From Kitasatospora sp. NA04385 (GTDB lineage Bacteria; Actinomycetota; Actinomycetes; Streptomycetales; Streptomycetaceae), in the NCBI RefSeq assembly GCF_013364235.1, contig NZ_CP054919.1, positions 2,902,328 to 2,966,327 of the forward strand: a DNA stretch of 64,000 nt. The letters run 5' to 3'. Each line of letters begins with the position of its first letter. The stretch's first letter is position 1. Both the position numbers and the translations under genes were made by a program. Below, in pieces: positions 11,701 through 18,902 of this stretch. A model generated the notes under the pieces. That model did no database searches. It saw nothing but the letters and a program-made list of their open reading frames with translations, and was not told the origin of the DNA.

Positions 11701-12585
11701 GTCGATGGTGCGGCGTTCGCGGCTGGCGGCCTCGGCGTGCCGGAGCACGGCGTCGGGGGCGACCACGACGCGGTGGCCGGCCGCGTTGACCCGCCAGCAG
11801 AAGTCGGCGTCGTCCCGCATCAGCGGCAACGCCTTGTCGAAGCCGCCGAGTTCCTCGAAGACGTCGCGGCGCACCAGCATGCCGGCGGTGGAGACGGCGA
11901 GCACCGGGCGGACCTGGTCGTGCTGGCCCTGGTCCTGCTCGCGGCGGTCGAGGCCGGTCCAGCGCCGCCCGGAGCGGGCGATGGTGACGCCGACCTCCAG
12001 CAGCTGCCTGCGGTCGTACCAGGAACGGAGCTTGGGGCCGACGACGGCGGCGGTCGGGGTGGAGTCGGCGACCTGGAGCAGGCGGCGCAGGGCGTCGGTC
12101 TGCGGTTCGCAGTCGTCGTGCAGCAGCCAGAGCCACTCGACCGGCTGGGTCTCGCGCGGTCCGCCGCGGCCGAGCTCGTCCTCGCCGGCGAGCGGGTCGC
12201 CGAAGTCGTCCCAGCCGCCGGTGACCGGGTCGTAGCCGGACGGGTCGAGGCTGTAGGAGAGGTCCTCGGGGCGCAGCGGGGGGCTGTTGAGGACGGCCTC
12301 GCCGACGGCGCGGCCGAAGCCGACCCGGCGGCCGAGGACCAGCGGGCCGCTCTCGGGGAGCCAGTCGCCGAGGGTGTCGGCGAGCAGCTGGGTGGAGTTG
12401 TCGGTGGAGCCGGTGTCCACGGCGAGGACGCGCTGGACCTGCCGGTCCTGGCCGAGCAGCCCGGCCAGCGCCTGCGGCAGCCAGCGGGCGCCGTCGTGCG
12501 AGACGATCACCGCGGTGACCAAGTGGCGCGGGTAGGCGGGCGGCCTGGCAGCGGAGAAGCCGCTCTGGTGGCTGTAGACAGTCAT
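8759..12585 (-). CDS. Giant GT2-family membrane glycosyltransferase, interrupted by one frameshift
   Basis: Predicted to add sugar to a cell-envelope acceptor. The N-terminal part has a GT-A domain (VTAVIVSHDGARWLPQAL, then LWLLHDDCEPQ and the acceptor motif RDDADFCWRV), followed by many membrane segments. The C-terminal part holds more membrane segments, an extracytoplasmic beta-rich domain and a Gln/Tyr/Pro-rich tail with repeated DPYQA. The two parts are in different frames: the first runs from 12585 to about 10257, the second from there to 8759. One extra C (minus strand) at the G-run 10256-10259 would restore a single protein of about 1275 aa. Start ATG at 12585 is preferred over GTG at 12633 because a TAGTGT -10 (12632-12637) overlaps the latter. 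Confidence 0.8.
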
Positions 12586-12794
12586 CGGGTGCGCGGACCA
12601 CCGGTTCGGGTTTGACGGCAGATGACGCACCACACTAACGGCTCCGGGTGGCGCGATCGTCCCCGGCGGGTGTGAAGAGACGGTGCAGCGGGTACCGCCT
12701 CAGGCCGGTGCGGGGCCGCCGCCGGGCCCGGGAACGCGAGAGCGCCCCACCTCGTTCGGTGGGGCGCCGGCACGGGCCCAGGTGCTGCGGGGGT

Positions 12795-13067
12795 TCAGAC
12801 CGCGCTCTTCTTGAGGCGGCGGCGTTCGCGCTCGGACAGGCCGCCCCAGATGCCGAACCGCTCGTCGTTGGCGAGGGCGTACTCCAGGCACTCGGCCCGG
12901 ACCTCGCACGCCAGGCAGACCTTCTTGGCCTCCCGGGTGGAGCCGCCCTTCTCGGGGAAGAAGGACTCGGGGTCGGTCTGGGCGCACAACGCGCGCTCCT
13001 GCCAGCCGAGTTCCTCTTCTTCTTCCTCGATGCCCTCACCGATCAACAGCTCAAAGAGCTCGCTCAT
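12795..13067 (-). CDS. whiB: WhiB, iron-sulfur developmental regulator
   Basis: Small [4Fe-4S] Wbl protein required for sporulation septation in streptomycetes, acting with WhiA. The 90-aa product has Cys28, Cys51, Cys54 and Cys60, the FGIWGG turn at 71-76 and a basic C-terminus (RERRRLKKSAV). The core (ERALCAQTDPESFFPEKGG) matches my recollection of S. coelicolor WhiB closely; the acidic N-terminus (run of six Glu) is the variable part. Good ribosome site GGAGG before the ATG at 13067. Upstream, 13068-13430 is a long non-coding region, as expected for a developmentally regulated gene. Confidence 0.96.
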   Translation of the reverse strand: MSELFELLIGEGIEEEEEELGWQERALCAQTDPESFFPEKGGSTREAKKVCLACEVRAECLEYALANDERFGIWGGLSERERRRLKKSAV

Positions 13068-13311
13068 CCTGGCGCGCCTCCTCTACCCCTCTTGGCGTCC
13101 CCGTGGTGTTGCCGTTGCCGGTGCGGCGGAACGACACGAGAGAAATTACAGTTGCGTCACTCTGGCCCAGTCAAGCCGAGCTCTGGTATTGGGCCAAGGA
13201 TTCACTCCCCGGAACCAAGCCACTACGAATAGTGTACATATCCGGACAACCCGGACATCGAGCCTGGTTCCTGACCGGCCGTCAGGCCGCACTGCCGCTC
13301 CCGACCGGGGG

Positions 13312-13350
13312 GCCCGGGGCGATCTCAGGGCGTCCCTTCCCGGGCTTTTT
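13312..13350 (+). terminator. Intrinsic terminator with no obvious gene before it
   Basis: GCCCGGG (13312-13318) and CCCGGGC (13339-13345) pair around a 20-nt loop and are followed by TTTTT (13346-13350). The T-tract gives plus-strand polarity, yet the only neighbouring gene upstream (whiB) is on the minus strand. A second small dyad, CTGAC/GTCAG, lies at 13271-13285. Nothing else clear is seen in 13068-13430 apart from AT-richer stretches suitable for whiB promoters. Confidence 0.45.
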
Positions 13351-13430
13351 CACTTCGAAACCTTAATGGGCGCTTATCACCCCATCCGGTGGTTCGGAGT
13401 GGATGTGACCCGAATGTCCGTCAGCTCGCC

Positions 13431-13460
13431 TTGACACTGGAGGGTCGGTTGCGGTCTCCT
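13431..13460 (+). promoter_or_regulatory. Promoter for the cysteine-rich leader ORF
   Basis: A consensus -35 TTGACA (13431-13436) is followed after 18 nt by TCTCCT (13455-13460). The next ATG begins 7 nt later, at 13468, so transcription should start on or next to its A and the ORF would be leaderless. Confidence 0.55.
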
Positions 13461-13467
13461 TGCCCGC

Positions 13468-13569
13468 ATGTCAGAGTTCCCGGCCACCTCCGCCGACCGG
13501 CGCCGCCAGGCGCTCCTCGGTGCTGCCGCGAACTCCTCGTGTTGTCGCCGCTGTCTCCGCTGTATCTAG
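13468..13569 (+). CDS. Cysteine-rich leader peptide upstream of cysteine dioxygenase (candidate)
   Basis: A 33-codon ORF with no Shine-Dalgarno site but ideal leaderless promoter spacing. Its C-terminus is SSCCRRCLRCI: four cysteines in eight residues, all encoded by TGT, the codon that high-GC organisms avoid, with no TGC. Cysteine-containing leaderless ORFs controlling sulfur genes are known in mycobacteria, and short leader peptides of this kind are annotated before streptomycete sulfur genes. Ribosome pausing at the TGT run would report Cys-tRNA supply to the gene downstream at 13687. The peptide itself probably has no function. Confidence 0.5.
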   Translation: MSEFPATSADRRRQALLGAAANSSCCRRCLRCI

Positions 13570-13615
13570 GCGCCCGCGTCCCACCGCGCGCCGCCCCGGA
13601 ACAGAGGCCGACCGC

Positions 13616-13654
13616 GTGACAGTCCCCCCTGAACGTCCTCGCGGCCCCGGCTGA
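13616..13654 (+). CDS. Second short upstream ORF running into the cdo hairpin (candidate)
   Basis: GTG at 13616 has a well-placed GAGG eight nt upstream (13604-13607). The 12-codon ORF (TVPPERPRGPG) runs through the left arm of the hairpin described next and stops inside its loop. A ribosome translating it would open the hairpin and expose the ribosome site of the next gene. Role inferred from position only. Confidence 0.3.
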   Translation: MTVPPERPRGPG

Positions 13655-13682
13655 TCCCATCCGCAGCCGAACCCGAGGACGT
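13633..13682 (+). promoter_or_regulatory. Hairpin that would mask the cdo ribosome-binding site
   Basis: Nine-bp arms ACGTCCTCG (13633-13641) and CGAGGACGT (13674-13682) are perfectly complementary; a nested CGGCT/AGCCG (13648-13652 and 13665-13669) extends the fold. The right arm contains GAGG (13675-13678), the Shine-Dalgarno sequence 8 nt before the GTG at 13687. The fold would therefore block initiation unless a ribosome opens it. Confidence 0.5.
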
Positions 13683-13686
13683 CACC

Positions 13687-14370
13687 GTGCGAATGCCCCG
13701 CCTCCGCAAGCGCAACCGCGACCGCAAGCGTTTTCCCGCCCTCCCCGCGACCGCCCCGGCCGCGGGCACCCTCCCCGCGACCGCCCTGCCGGCCCCCCGC
13801 TGGACCGACGGCCTGAGCGACGTGTCCATCGCGGGCGACCCGCTGGCCTTCCCGCACCTGGCCCGCACCGACCTGCCCGCGCACCCCACCACGCTCGGCG
13901 GCTACGCCCGGCTGGTCCGCGAGATCGCCGCCGACCGCGCCCGCTGGGAGCCGCTGGTCCGCTACGACGCGCTGACCCGCTGGTACGCCCGGCTGGAGAC
14001 CGGCCCCGGCTACGAGGTCTGGCTGCTGAGCTGGCTGCCCGGCCAGTCCAGCGGCTTCCACGACCACGGCAGCTCCTCCGGCGTGATGACCGTCCTGACG
14101 GGCGAGCTCACCGAGCGCTCGCTGACGGCCGGCGGCGAGGGCTCGCGCACGCTGGGCCCCGGCGGGCTGCGGGTGTTCTCCACGGGCCACCTGCACGAGA
14201 TGGTCAACGCCTCGCTGGAGCCCGCGGTCTCCGTCCACCTCTACACGCCCGGCCTGGTCGAGATGAACCAGTACCCGACCACCGCCGGGGAGGCGACCGC
14301 ACCGGCCCCCGCCGCGCCCGCCCCCGCCGCGCCCGCCGCCGACGGCCCGGGCCGTCACCGGGTGCACTGA
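13687..14370 (+). CDS. Cysteine dioxygenase family protein
   Basis: Non-haem iron enzyme expected to oxidise cysteine to cysteine sulfinate. The 227-aa product has a cupin core with the iron ligands FHDHG (His125, His127) and GHLHEMVN (His170), followed by an Ala/Pro-rich tail with repeated APAPAA. GTG at 13687 has GAGG at -12 to -9. Expression is probably controlled by the leader ORFs and hairpin just upstream. It is followed by fbiA after 20 bp on the same strand. Confidence 0.88.
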   Translation: MRMPRLRKRNRDRKRFPALPATAPAAGTLPATALPAPRWTDGLSDVSIAGDPLAFPHLARTDLPAHPTTLGGYARLVREIAADRARWEPLVRYDALTRWYARLETGPGYEVWLLSWLPGQSSGFHDHGSSSGVMTVLTGELTERSLTAGGEGSRTLGPGGLRVFSTGHLHEMVNASLEPAVSVHLYTPGLVEMNQYPTTAGEATAPAPAAPAPAAPAADGPGRHRVH

Positions 14371-14390
14371 CGCGCTGGCAGGATGACGTC

Positions 14391-15362
14391 ATGCGAATCA
14401 CTGCGTTGGCGGGCGGGATCGGCGGAGCCAGGTTCCTGCGCGGGCTGCGGGCGGCCCTGACCCCCGAGGACCGGATCACCGTGATCGGGAACACCGGGGA
14501 CGACATCCACCTCTACGGCCTGAAGGTCTGCCCCGACCTGGACACCGTGATGTACACCCTCGGCGGCGGCATCCACGAGGAGCAGGGCTGGGGCCGCACC
14601 GACGAGACCTGGTCGGTCAAGGAGGAGATGAAGGCGTACGGGGTCGGGCCCGAGTGGTTCGGGCTCGGCGACCGGGACTTCGCCACCCACATCGTGCGCA
14701 CCCAGATGCTGGCCGCCGGGTACCCGCTGTCCGCCGTCACCGAGGCGCTGTGCGACCGCTGGCAGCCCGGCGTGCGGCTGCTGCCGATGAGCGACGACCG
14801 GGTCGAGACCCACGTCCGGATCACCGACGCGGACGGGCCGCGGGTGGTGCACTTCCAGGAGTACTGGGTGCGGCTGCACGCGGCCGTCCCGGCCGAGGCG
14901 ATCGTGCCGGTCGGCGCCGAGGACGCGAAGCCCGCGCCCGGGGTGCTGGAGGCGATCGCCGAGGCCGACCTCGTGCTGCTGCCGCCGTCCAACCCGGTGG
15001 TCTCGATCGGCACCATCCTCGCCGTGCCCGGCATCCGCGCGGCGGTCGCCGCCGCGAGCGCCCCCGTGGTCGGCCTCTCCCCCATCGTCGGCGGCGCCCC
15101 CGTGCGCGGCATGGCCGACAAGGTGCTGGCCGCCGTCGGGGTGGAGACCAGCGCGGCGGCCGTCGCCCGGCACTACGGCGCGCGCCGGGACGGCGGGCTG
15201 CTGGACGGCTGGCTGGTGGACACCTCGGACGCCGCCGCGGTCGACGAGGTGGCCGCCGCCGGGATCGCCTGCCGGGCCGTCCCGCTGCTGATGGGCTCGG
15301 TCGAGGCCACCGCCGAGATGGCGCGCGCCGCGCTGGCGCTGGCCGCGGAGGTCGCCGCGTGA
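14391..15362 (+). CDS. fbiA: 2-phospho-L-lactate transferase (FbiA/CofD)
   Basis: Forms the phosphodiester core of coenzyme F420 by joining the activated 2-phospholactate or phosphoenolpyruvate unit to the deazaflavin Fo. The 323-aa product has the N-terminal [12 protein letters not shown] nucleotide loop and the conserved [12 protein letters not shown] and [11 protein letters not shown] motifs. Its stop overlaps the next start as GTGA, so it is translationally coupled to fbiB. Confidence 0.95.
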   Translation: MRITALAGGIGGARFLRGLRAALTPEDRITVIGNTGDDIHLYGLKVCPDLDTVMYTLGGGIHEEQGWGRTDETWSVKEEMKAYGVGPEWFGLGDRDFATHIVRTQMLAAGYPLSAVTEALCDRWQPGVRLLPMSDDRVETHVRITDADGPRVVHFQEYWVRLHAAVPAEAIVPVGAEDAKPAPGVLEAIAEADLVLLPPSNPVVSIGTILAVPGIRAAVAAASAPVVGLSPIVGGAPVRGMADKVLAAVGVETSAAAVARHYGARRDGGLLDGWLVDTSDAAAVDEVAAAGIACRAVPLLMGSVEATAEMARAALALAAEVAA

Positions 15363-16663
15363 GCGGGGTCGAGGGGCTGCACGTCCTGCCGGTGCGCGGG
15401 CTGCCGGAGGTCGAGGCCGGCGACGACCTGGCCGAACTGATCGCCAAGGCGGGGGTGTTCGAGGACGGCGACGTCGTGGTGGTCACCTCCAAGGTGGTCT
15501 CCAAGGCCGAGGGCCGACTGGTGCGCGCCGACGACCGGGAGGCCGCGATCGACGCCGAGACCGTCCGGGTGGTGGCCCGGCGCGGCCGGGCCCGGATCGT
15601 CGAGAACCGCAACGGCCTGGTGATGGCCGCGGCCGGCGTGGACGCGTCCAACACCCCGCCCGGGACGGTCCTGCTGCTGCCGGTCGACCCCGACGCCTCG
15701 GCCCGCCTGCTCCGCTCCCGGCTGCGGGAACTGACCGGCCGGCGGCTGGCCGTGCTGATCACCGACACCTTCGGCCGGCCCTGGCGCAACGGGCTCACCG
15801 ACGTCGCGATCGGCGCCGCCGGACTGCCCGTGCTGGAGGACCACCGCGGCCGGTTCGACAGCCACGGCAACGAACTGCGGCTCACCGTCACCGCCACCGC
15901 CGACGAACTCGCCGCCGCCGCAGACCTGGTCAAGGGCAAGGCCACCGGCACCCCGGTGGCGGTCGTCCGCGGCCTGGCCGGGCTGGTCACCGCGGACGAC
16001 GGGGAGGGCGCGCGCCCGCTGGTCCGCCCCGCCGAGCAGGACATGTTCCGCCTCGGCACCTCCGAGGCCGTCCGCGAGGCGGTCACCCTGCGGCGGACGG
16101 TGCGCGCCTTCACCGACGAACCCGTCGACGGCGGCGCGGTGCGGCGGGCCGTGGCCGCCGCGGTCACCGCCCCCGCCCCGCACCACACCACGCCCTGGCG
16201 GTTCGTCCTGCTGGAGACCGAGGAGGCCAGGACCGGCCTGCTGGACGCGATGCTCGCCGCCTGGCAGCGGGACCTGCGGGAGCTCGACGGCTGGAGCGGA
16301 GAACGGATCGCCCGGCGCACCGCCCGGGGCGAAGTGCTGCGCGGCGCACCGTACTTGATCGTGCCGTGCCTGGTCATGGACGGCTCTCACGACTACCCCG
16401 ACGAGCGGCGGGCCGCGGCCGAGCGGGAGATGTTCGTGGTGGCGGTCGGCGCCGCCGTCCAGAACCTCCTGGTCGCGCTCACCGGCGAGGGCTACGGCTC
16501 GGCCTGGGTGTCCTCGACGATGTTCTGCCGCGACACCGTCCGCGAGGCGCTCGGCCTCCCGGCGGGCTGGGACCCGATGGGCGCGGTCGCCGTGGGGCGG
16601 GCGGCCGAGGAGCCGCGGGAGCGTCAGGCTCGGGACGCGGCAGCCTTCCTGACGGTGCGGTAG
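15359..16663 (+). CDS. fbiB: Bifunctional F420 gamma-glutamyl ligase / nitroreductase-fold protein (FbiB)
   Basis: Adds glutamate residues to F420-0, and in actinobacteria also carries the FMN-binding domain linked to reduction of dehydro-F420. The 434-aa product has a CofE domain (about 1-245; [26 protein letters not shown]) fused to a nitroreductase-like domain (about 250-434; [13 protein letters not shown], then [19 protein letters not shown]). GTG start overlaps the fbiA stop. Confidence 0.94.
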   Translation: MSGVEGLHVLPVRGLPEVEAGDDLAELIAKAGVFEDGDVVVVTSKVVSKAEGRLVRADDREAAIDAETVRVVARRGRARIVENRNGLVMAAAGVDASNTPPGTVLLLPVDPDASARLLRSRLRELTGRRLAVLITDTFGRPWRNGLTDVAIGAAGLPVLEDHRGRFDSHGNELRLTVTATADELAAAADLVKGKATGTPVAVVRGLAGLVTADDGEGARPLVRPAEQDMFRLGTSEAVREAVTLRRTVRAFTDEPVDGGAVRRAVAAAVTAPAPHHTTPWRFVLLETEEARTGLLDAMLAAWQRDLRELDGWSGERIARRTARGEVLRGAPYLIVPCLVMDGSHDYPDERRAAAEREMFVVAVGAAVQNLLVALTGEGYGSAWVSSTMFCRDTVREALGLPAGWDPMGAVAVGRAAEEPRERQARDAAAFLTVR

Positions 16664-16675
16664 CCGACAGGGGCT

Positions 16676-16811
16676 CGGGGAACGGCGAGGCCGTGGCTGC
16701 GGGCGGTGCACTGCCGTGGCGCGCGTCTGCTTCTGGTTCCTGTTACGGCACGCAGCAGCACGGACCTTCGATGGGCTCCGGCCACCAGCAGCATCGACCC
16801 GCCGTTCCCCG
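16676..16811. repeat. Long-spaced 12-bp inverted repeat in a convergent gap
   Basis: CGGGGAACGGCG at 16676-16687 and its exact reverse complement at 16800-16811 bracket the 175-bp gap between fbiB and the convergent glycosylase gene. The left arm with its GGGCT prefix resembles a dispersed intergenic sequence I recall from many streptomycete genomes. No gene is visible in the gap. Confidence 0.45.
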
Positions 16812-16838
16812 GCCCCCTGGTGGTGCGTGCCCGTCCGC

Positions 16839-17753
16839 CTAACGGTTGCGGTGGTCGTTGGGGGTGAGGCGGGGGCCGTACTTCGGGGGGCGGGCCCCGG
16901 TGAGGGGGAGGATGCGGCAGAGCCGGTGGCGGTGCGGGCGGTAGGGCTCCAGGAGGGCGAGCATCTGGGCGTCGTCGCTGCGGGGGCGCCCGGCCAGGGC
17001 CCATCCGACCGTGTTGGGGAGGTGGAAGTCGCCGACGGAGACGGCGTCGGCGTCGCCGTTGCTGCGCTGGAGGGTCTCCGCGGCGGTCCAGTGGCCGATG
17101 CCGGGGACGGCGGTGAGGCGGGCGAAGGCGTCCGCCGGGGGCATCGCCGCGGCCTGTTCGAGGCGGGCGGCGAGGCGGGCCGCGCGCAGGACGGTGGCGG
17201 AGCGCTTGGGGTCGACGCCCGCCCGGTGCCAGGCCCAGCTGGGCACGAGGGTCCATTCGCGGGCGGTGGGGACCACCCGCATGCCGAGGTCGGCGGCCGG
17301 GCCGGGGGCCGGGGTGCCGTGGTCGCGGAGCAGGGTGCGCCAGGCCCGGTAGGCCTCCAGGGTGGTGACCTTCTGCTCCAGGATCACCGGCACCAGGGAC
17401 TCCATCACCAGGCCGGTGCGGGTCAACCGGAGCCCCGGGCAGGAGCGTTGGGCCTCGCGGAGCGGCCCGGGCGGCAGCACCAGCCCGGCCGGGTCGTCGT
17501 GCGCGCCGAGCGTCGCGGGGAGCTGTTCGAGCAGCCACCCGGCGCCGGGCCCCCAGCCGGTGGCGTCGATCCCGTCGGCGCGCTGGAGGATGCGCAGGGT
17601 GCCGGGACCGTCGGGGGTGCGGGAGGCGCGCCAGACGGCCCCGTCGGGGGTGCGCTGGAAGGCGGGGTCGCCGGCGCCGTGCTGGAGCGGGAAGAGGGTG
17701 CGTCCCAGGTCGAGCGGGTAACCGGGCCGCCACTGCCGGGTCTGGGCGGGCAT
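16839..17753 (-). CDS. AlkA-like DNA-3-methyladenine glycosylase (HhH-GPD)
   Basis: Base-excision repair enzyme predicted to remove alkylated bases. The 304-aa product ends in a helix-hairpin-helix GPD domain: VPGIGHWTAAETLQ followed by DADAVSVGDFHL, whose last Asp fits the catalytic position. Start ATG at 17753 has GAGGAA at a good distance. The frame is open further upstream through an Ala-Pro repeat that comes only from the G-rich DNA repeat and is unlikely to be translated. Confidence 0.85.
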   Translation of the reverse strand: MPAQTRQWRPGYPLDLGRTLFPLQHGAGDPAFQRTPDGAVWRASRTPDGPGTLRILQRADGIDATGWGPGAGWLLEQLPATLGAHDDPAGLVLPPGPLREAQRSCPGLRLTRTGLVMESLVPVILEQKVTTLEAYRAWRTLLRDHGTPAPGPAADLGMRVVPTAREWTLVPSWAWHRAGVDPKRSATVLRAARLAARLEQAAAMPPADAFARLTAVPGIGHWTAAETLQRSNGDADAVSVGDFHLPNTVGWALAGRPRSDDAQMLALLEPYRPHRHRLCRILPLTGARPPKYGPRLTPNDHRNR

Positions 17754-17798
17754 CGGCACTTCCTCGGGTTCCGGGACGGCGCCCCGGGGCTCGGGGGC

Positions 17799-17834
17799 GG
17801 GGGCAGGGGCAGGGGCAGGGGCAGGGGCAGGGGC
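17799..17834. repeat. GGGGCA hexanucleotide tandem repeat
   Basis: About six perfect copies of GGGGCA, giving G4 tracts separated by CA on the plus strand. It lies between the glycosylase start and the divergent TIGR03089 gene, about 45-80 bp upstream of the glycosylase ATG. The spacing would suit a G-quadruplex. Confidence 0.8.
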
Positions 17835-17940
17835 GAGCGTAACCCGGCCCGGTGTCACGACGCGGTGCCACGACGCGGCGTTCCGAGCGGGCGGGCACCC
17901 TCCCGTCCGGCGGGGGGCAGGACGTAGGCTGGACCGCACC

Positions 17941-18729
17941 ATGACTGCGCCTTTCGCTGCCGACGCCCGTACCCCCGCCGAGCTGCTGCAGGCCTTCCTG
18001 CGCCCGGGGTCCGCTGCCGACCCGTCCCGCCCGTTGGTGACCTTCTACGACGACTCGACCGGGGAACGGGTGGAGCTGTCGGCGAAGACGTTCGACAACT
18101 GGGTGGCGAAGACGGCCAACCTGCTGCAGGACGAGTTGAACGCCTCGCCGGACGACCGGGCGGCGCTGCTGCTGCCGGCGCACTGGCAGAGCGCGGTGTG
18201 GCTGCTGGCCTGCTGGTCGGTGGGCGTGGTGGCGGTGCCGCAGGGCGAGCCGAAGGACGCCGAGCTGGTGGTCTCGGGCCCGGACGGGCTGGCGGCCGCC
18301 CAGGAGTGCCCGGGCGAGCGGGTGGCGCTGGCGCTGCGCCCGCTGGGCGGGCGGTTCCCGCAGCGGCCGGACGGGTTCCTGGACTACGCGGCGGAGGTGC
18401 CCGGGCAGGGCGACCGGTTCGCCCCGTACTCGCCGGTGGACCCGCAGGCGGTGGCGCTGGAGACGGTGGTGGACGGGCTGCCGCTGAAGCTGACCGGCGA
18501 GCAGGCCGTGGCGCTGGCCCGGGAGGGCGCGGCGCGGCTGGGGCTGGACGGCGGGAGCCGGGTCCTCTCGACGCTGTCGTTCGACGACTGGACGGGCCTG
18601 GAGGCGGGCCTGCTGGCGCCGCTGGCGGCCGGGGCCTCGGTCGTGCTGTGCCGGAACTCCGGTCAGTTGACGGAGGATCAGTGGCAGAGCCGGATCGACT
18701 CCGAACGGGTGACTCTGCGCCTGGGGTGA
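17941..18729 (+). CDS. TIGR03089 family protein (AMP-binding-like fragment)
   Basis: Actinobacterial protein of unknown function, 262 aa. It resembles the N-terminal half of acyl/aryl-CoA synthetases (LLLPAHWQSAVWLLACWSVGVVAVP; VLSTLSFDDWTGLEAGLLAPLAAGASVVLC) but lacks the full adenylation motifs and the C-terminal lid, so it is probably not a complete ligase. ATG at 17941 with TAGGCT ten nt upstream. A strong terminator follows. Confidence 0.85.
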   Translation: MTAPFAADARTPAELLQAFLRPGSAADPSRPLVTFYDDSTGERVELSAKTFDNWVAKTANLLQDELNASPDDRAALLLPAHWQSAVWLLACWSVGVVAVPQGEPKDAELVVSGPDGLAAAQECPGERVALALRPLGGRFPQRPDGFLDYAAEVPGQGDRFAPYSPVDPQAVALETVVDGLPLKLTGEQAVALAREGAARLGLDGGSRVLSTLSFDDWTGLEAGLLAPLAAGASVVLCRNSGQLTEDQWQSRIDSERVTLRLG

Positions 18730-18779
18730 CGGCCCCGGCCCACCGGGGCGGGTAGTCCTGGGGTGATGGCAGTGGAGTG

Positions 18780-18830
18780 CGGCGGCGCGCTCCGCCCGGC
18801 GGACCGGGCGGGGCGCGCCGCCGCCGTTTT
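18780..18830 (+). terminator. Intrinsic terminator
   Basis: Eleven-bp outer arms 18780-18790 and 18813-18823 plus inner arms CGCCCGG/CCGGGCG (18793-18799 and 18804-18810), followed by TTTT at 18827-18830. Confidence 0.85.
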
Positions 18831-18889
18831 CCGCCCTTTCGTCGGGTGACGGGTATCACATCGTGGACGGTTCGACCGTCAGGCTCGTC

Positions 18890-18895
18890 TAGGGT
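18890..18895 (+). promoter_or_regulatory. Leaderless-type -10 element for the first LCP gene
   Basis: TAGGGT, a good streptomycete -10, sits exactly 7 nt before the ATG at 18903, so the transcript should start at the start codon. No convincing -35 is visible. Confidence 0.5.
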
Positions 18896-18902
18896 GTCCG
18901 GG

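Noticed and set aside
12586..12633. Upstream GTG start for the long glycosyltransferase
   Set aside because: It has GGAG nearby, but a TAGTGT -10 overlaps it, so the codon would not be in the transcript.
17754..17942. Extended N-terminus of the AlkA-like protein with an Ala-Pro repeat
   Set aside because: The repeat comes from the GGGGCA DNA repeat and a good ribosome site supports the later ATG.
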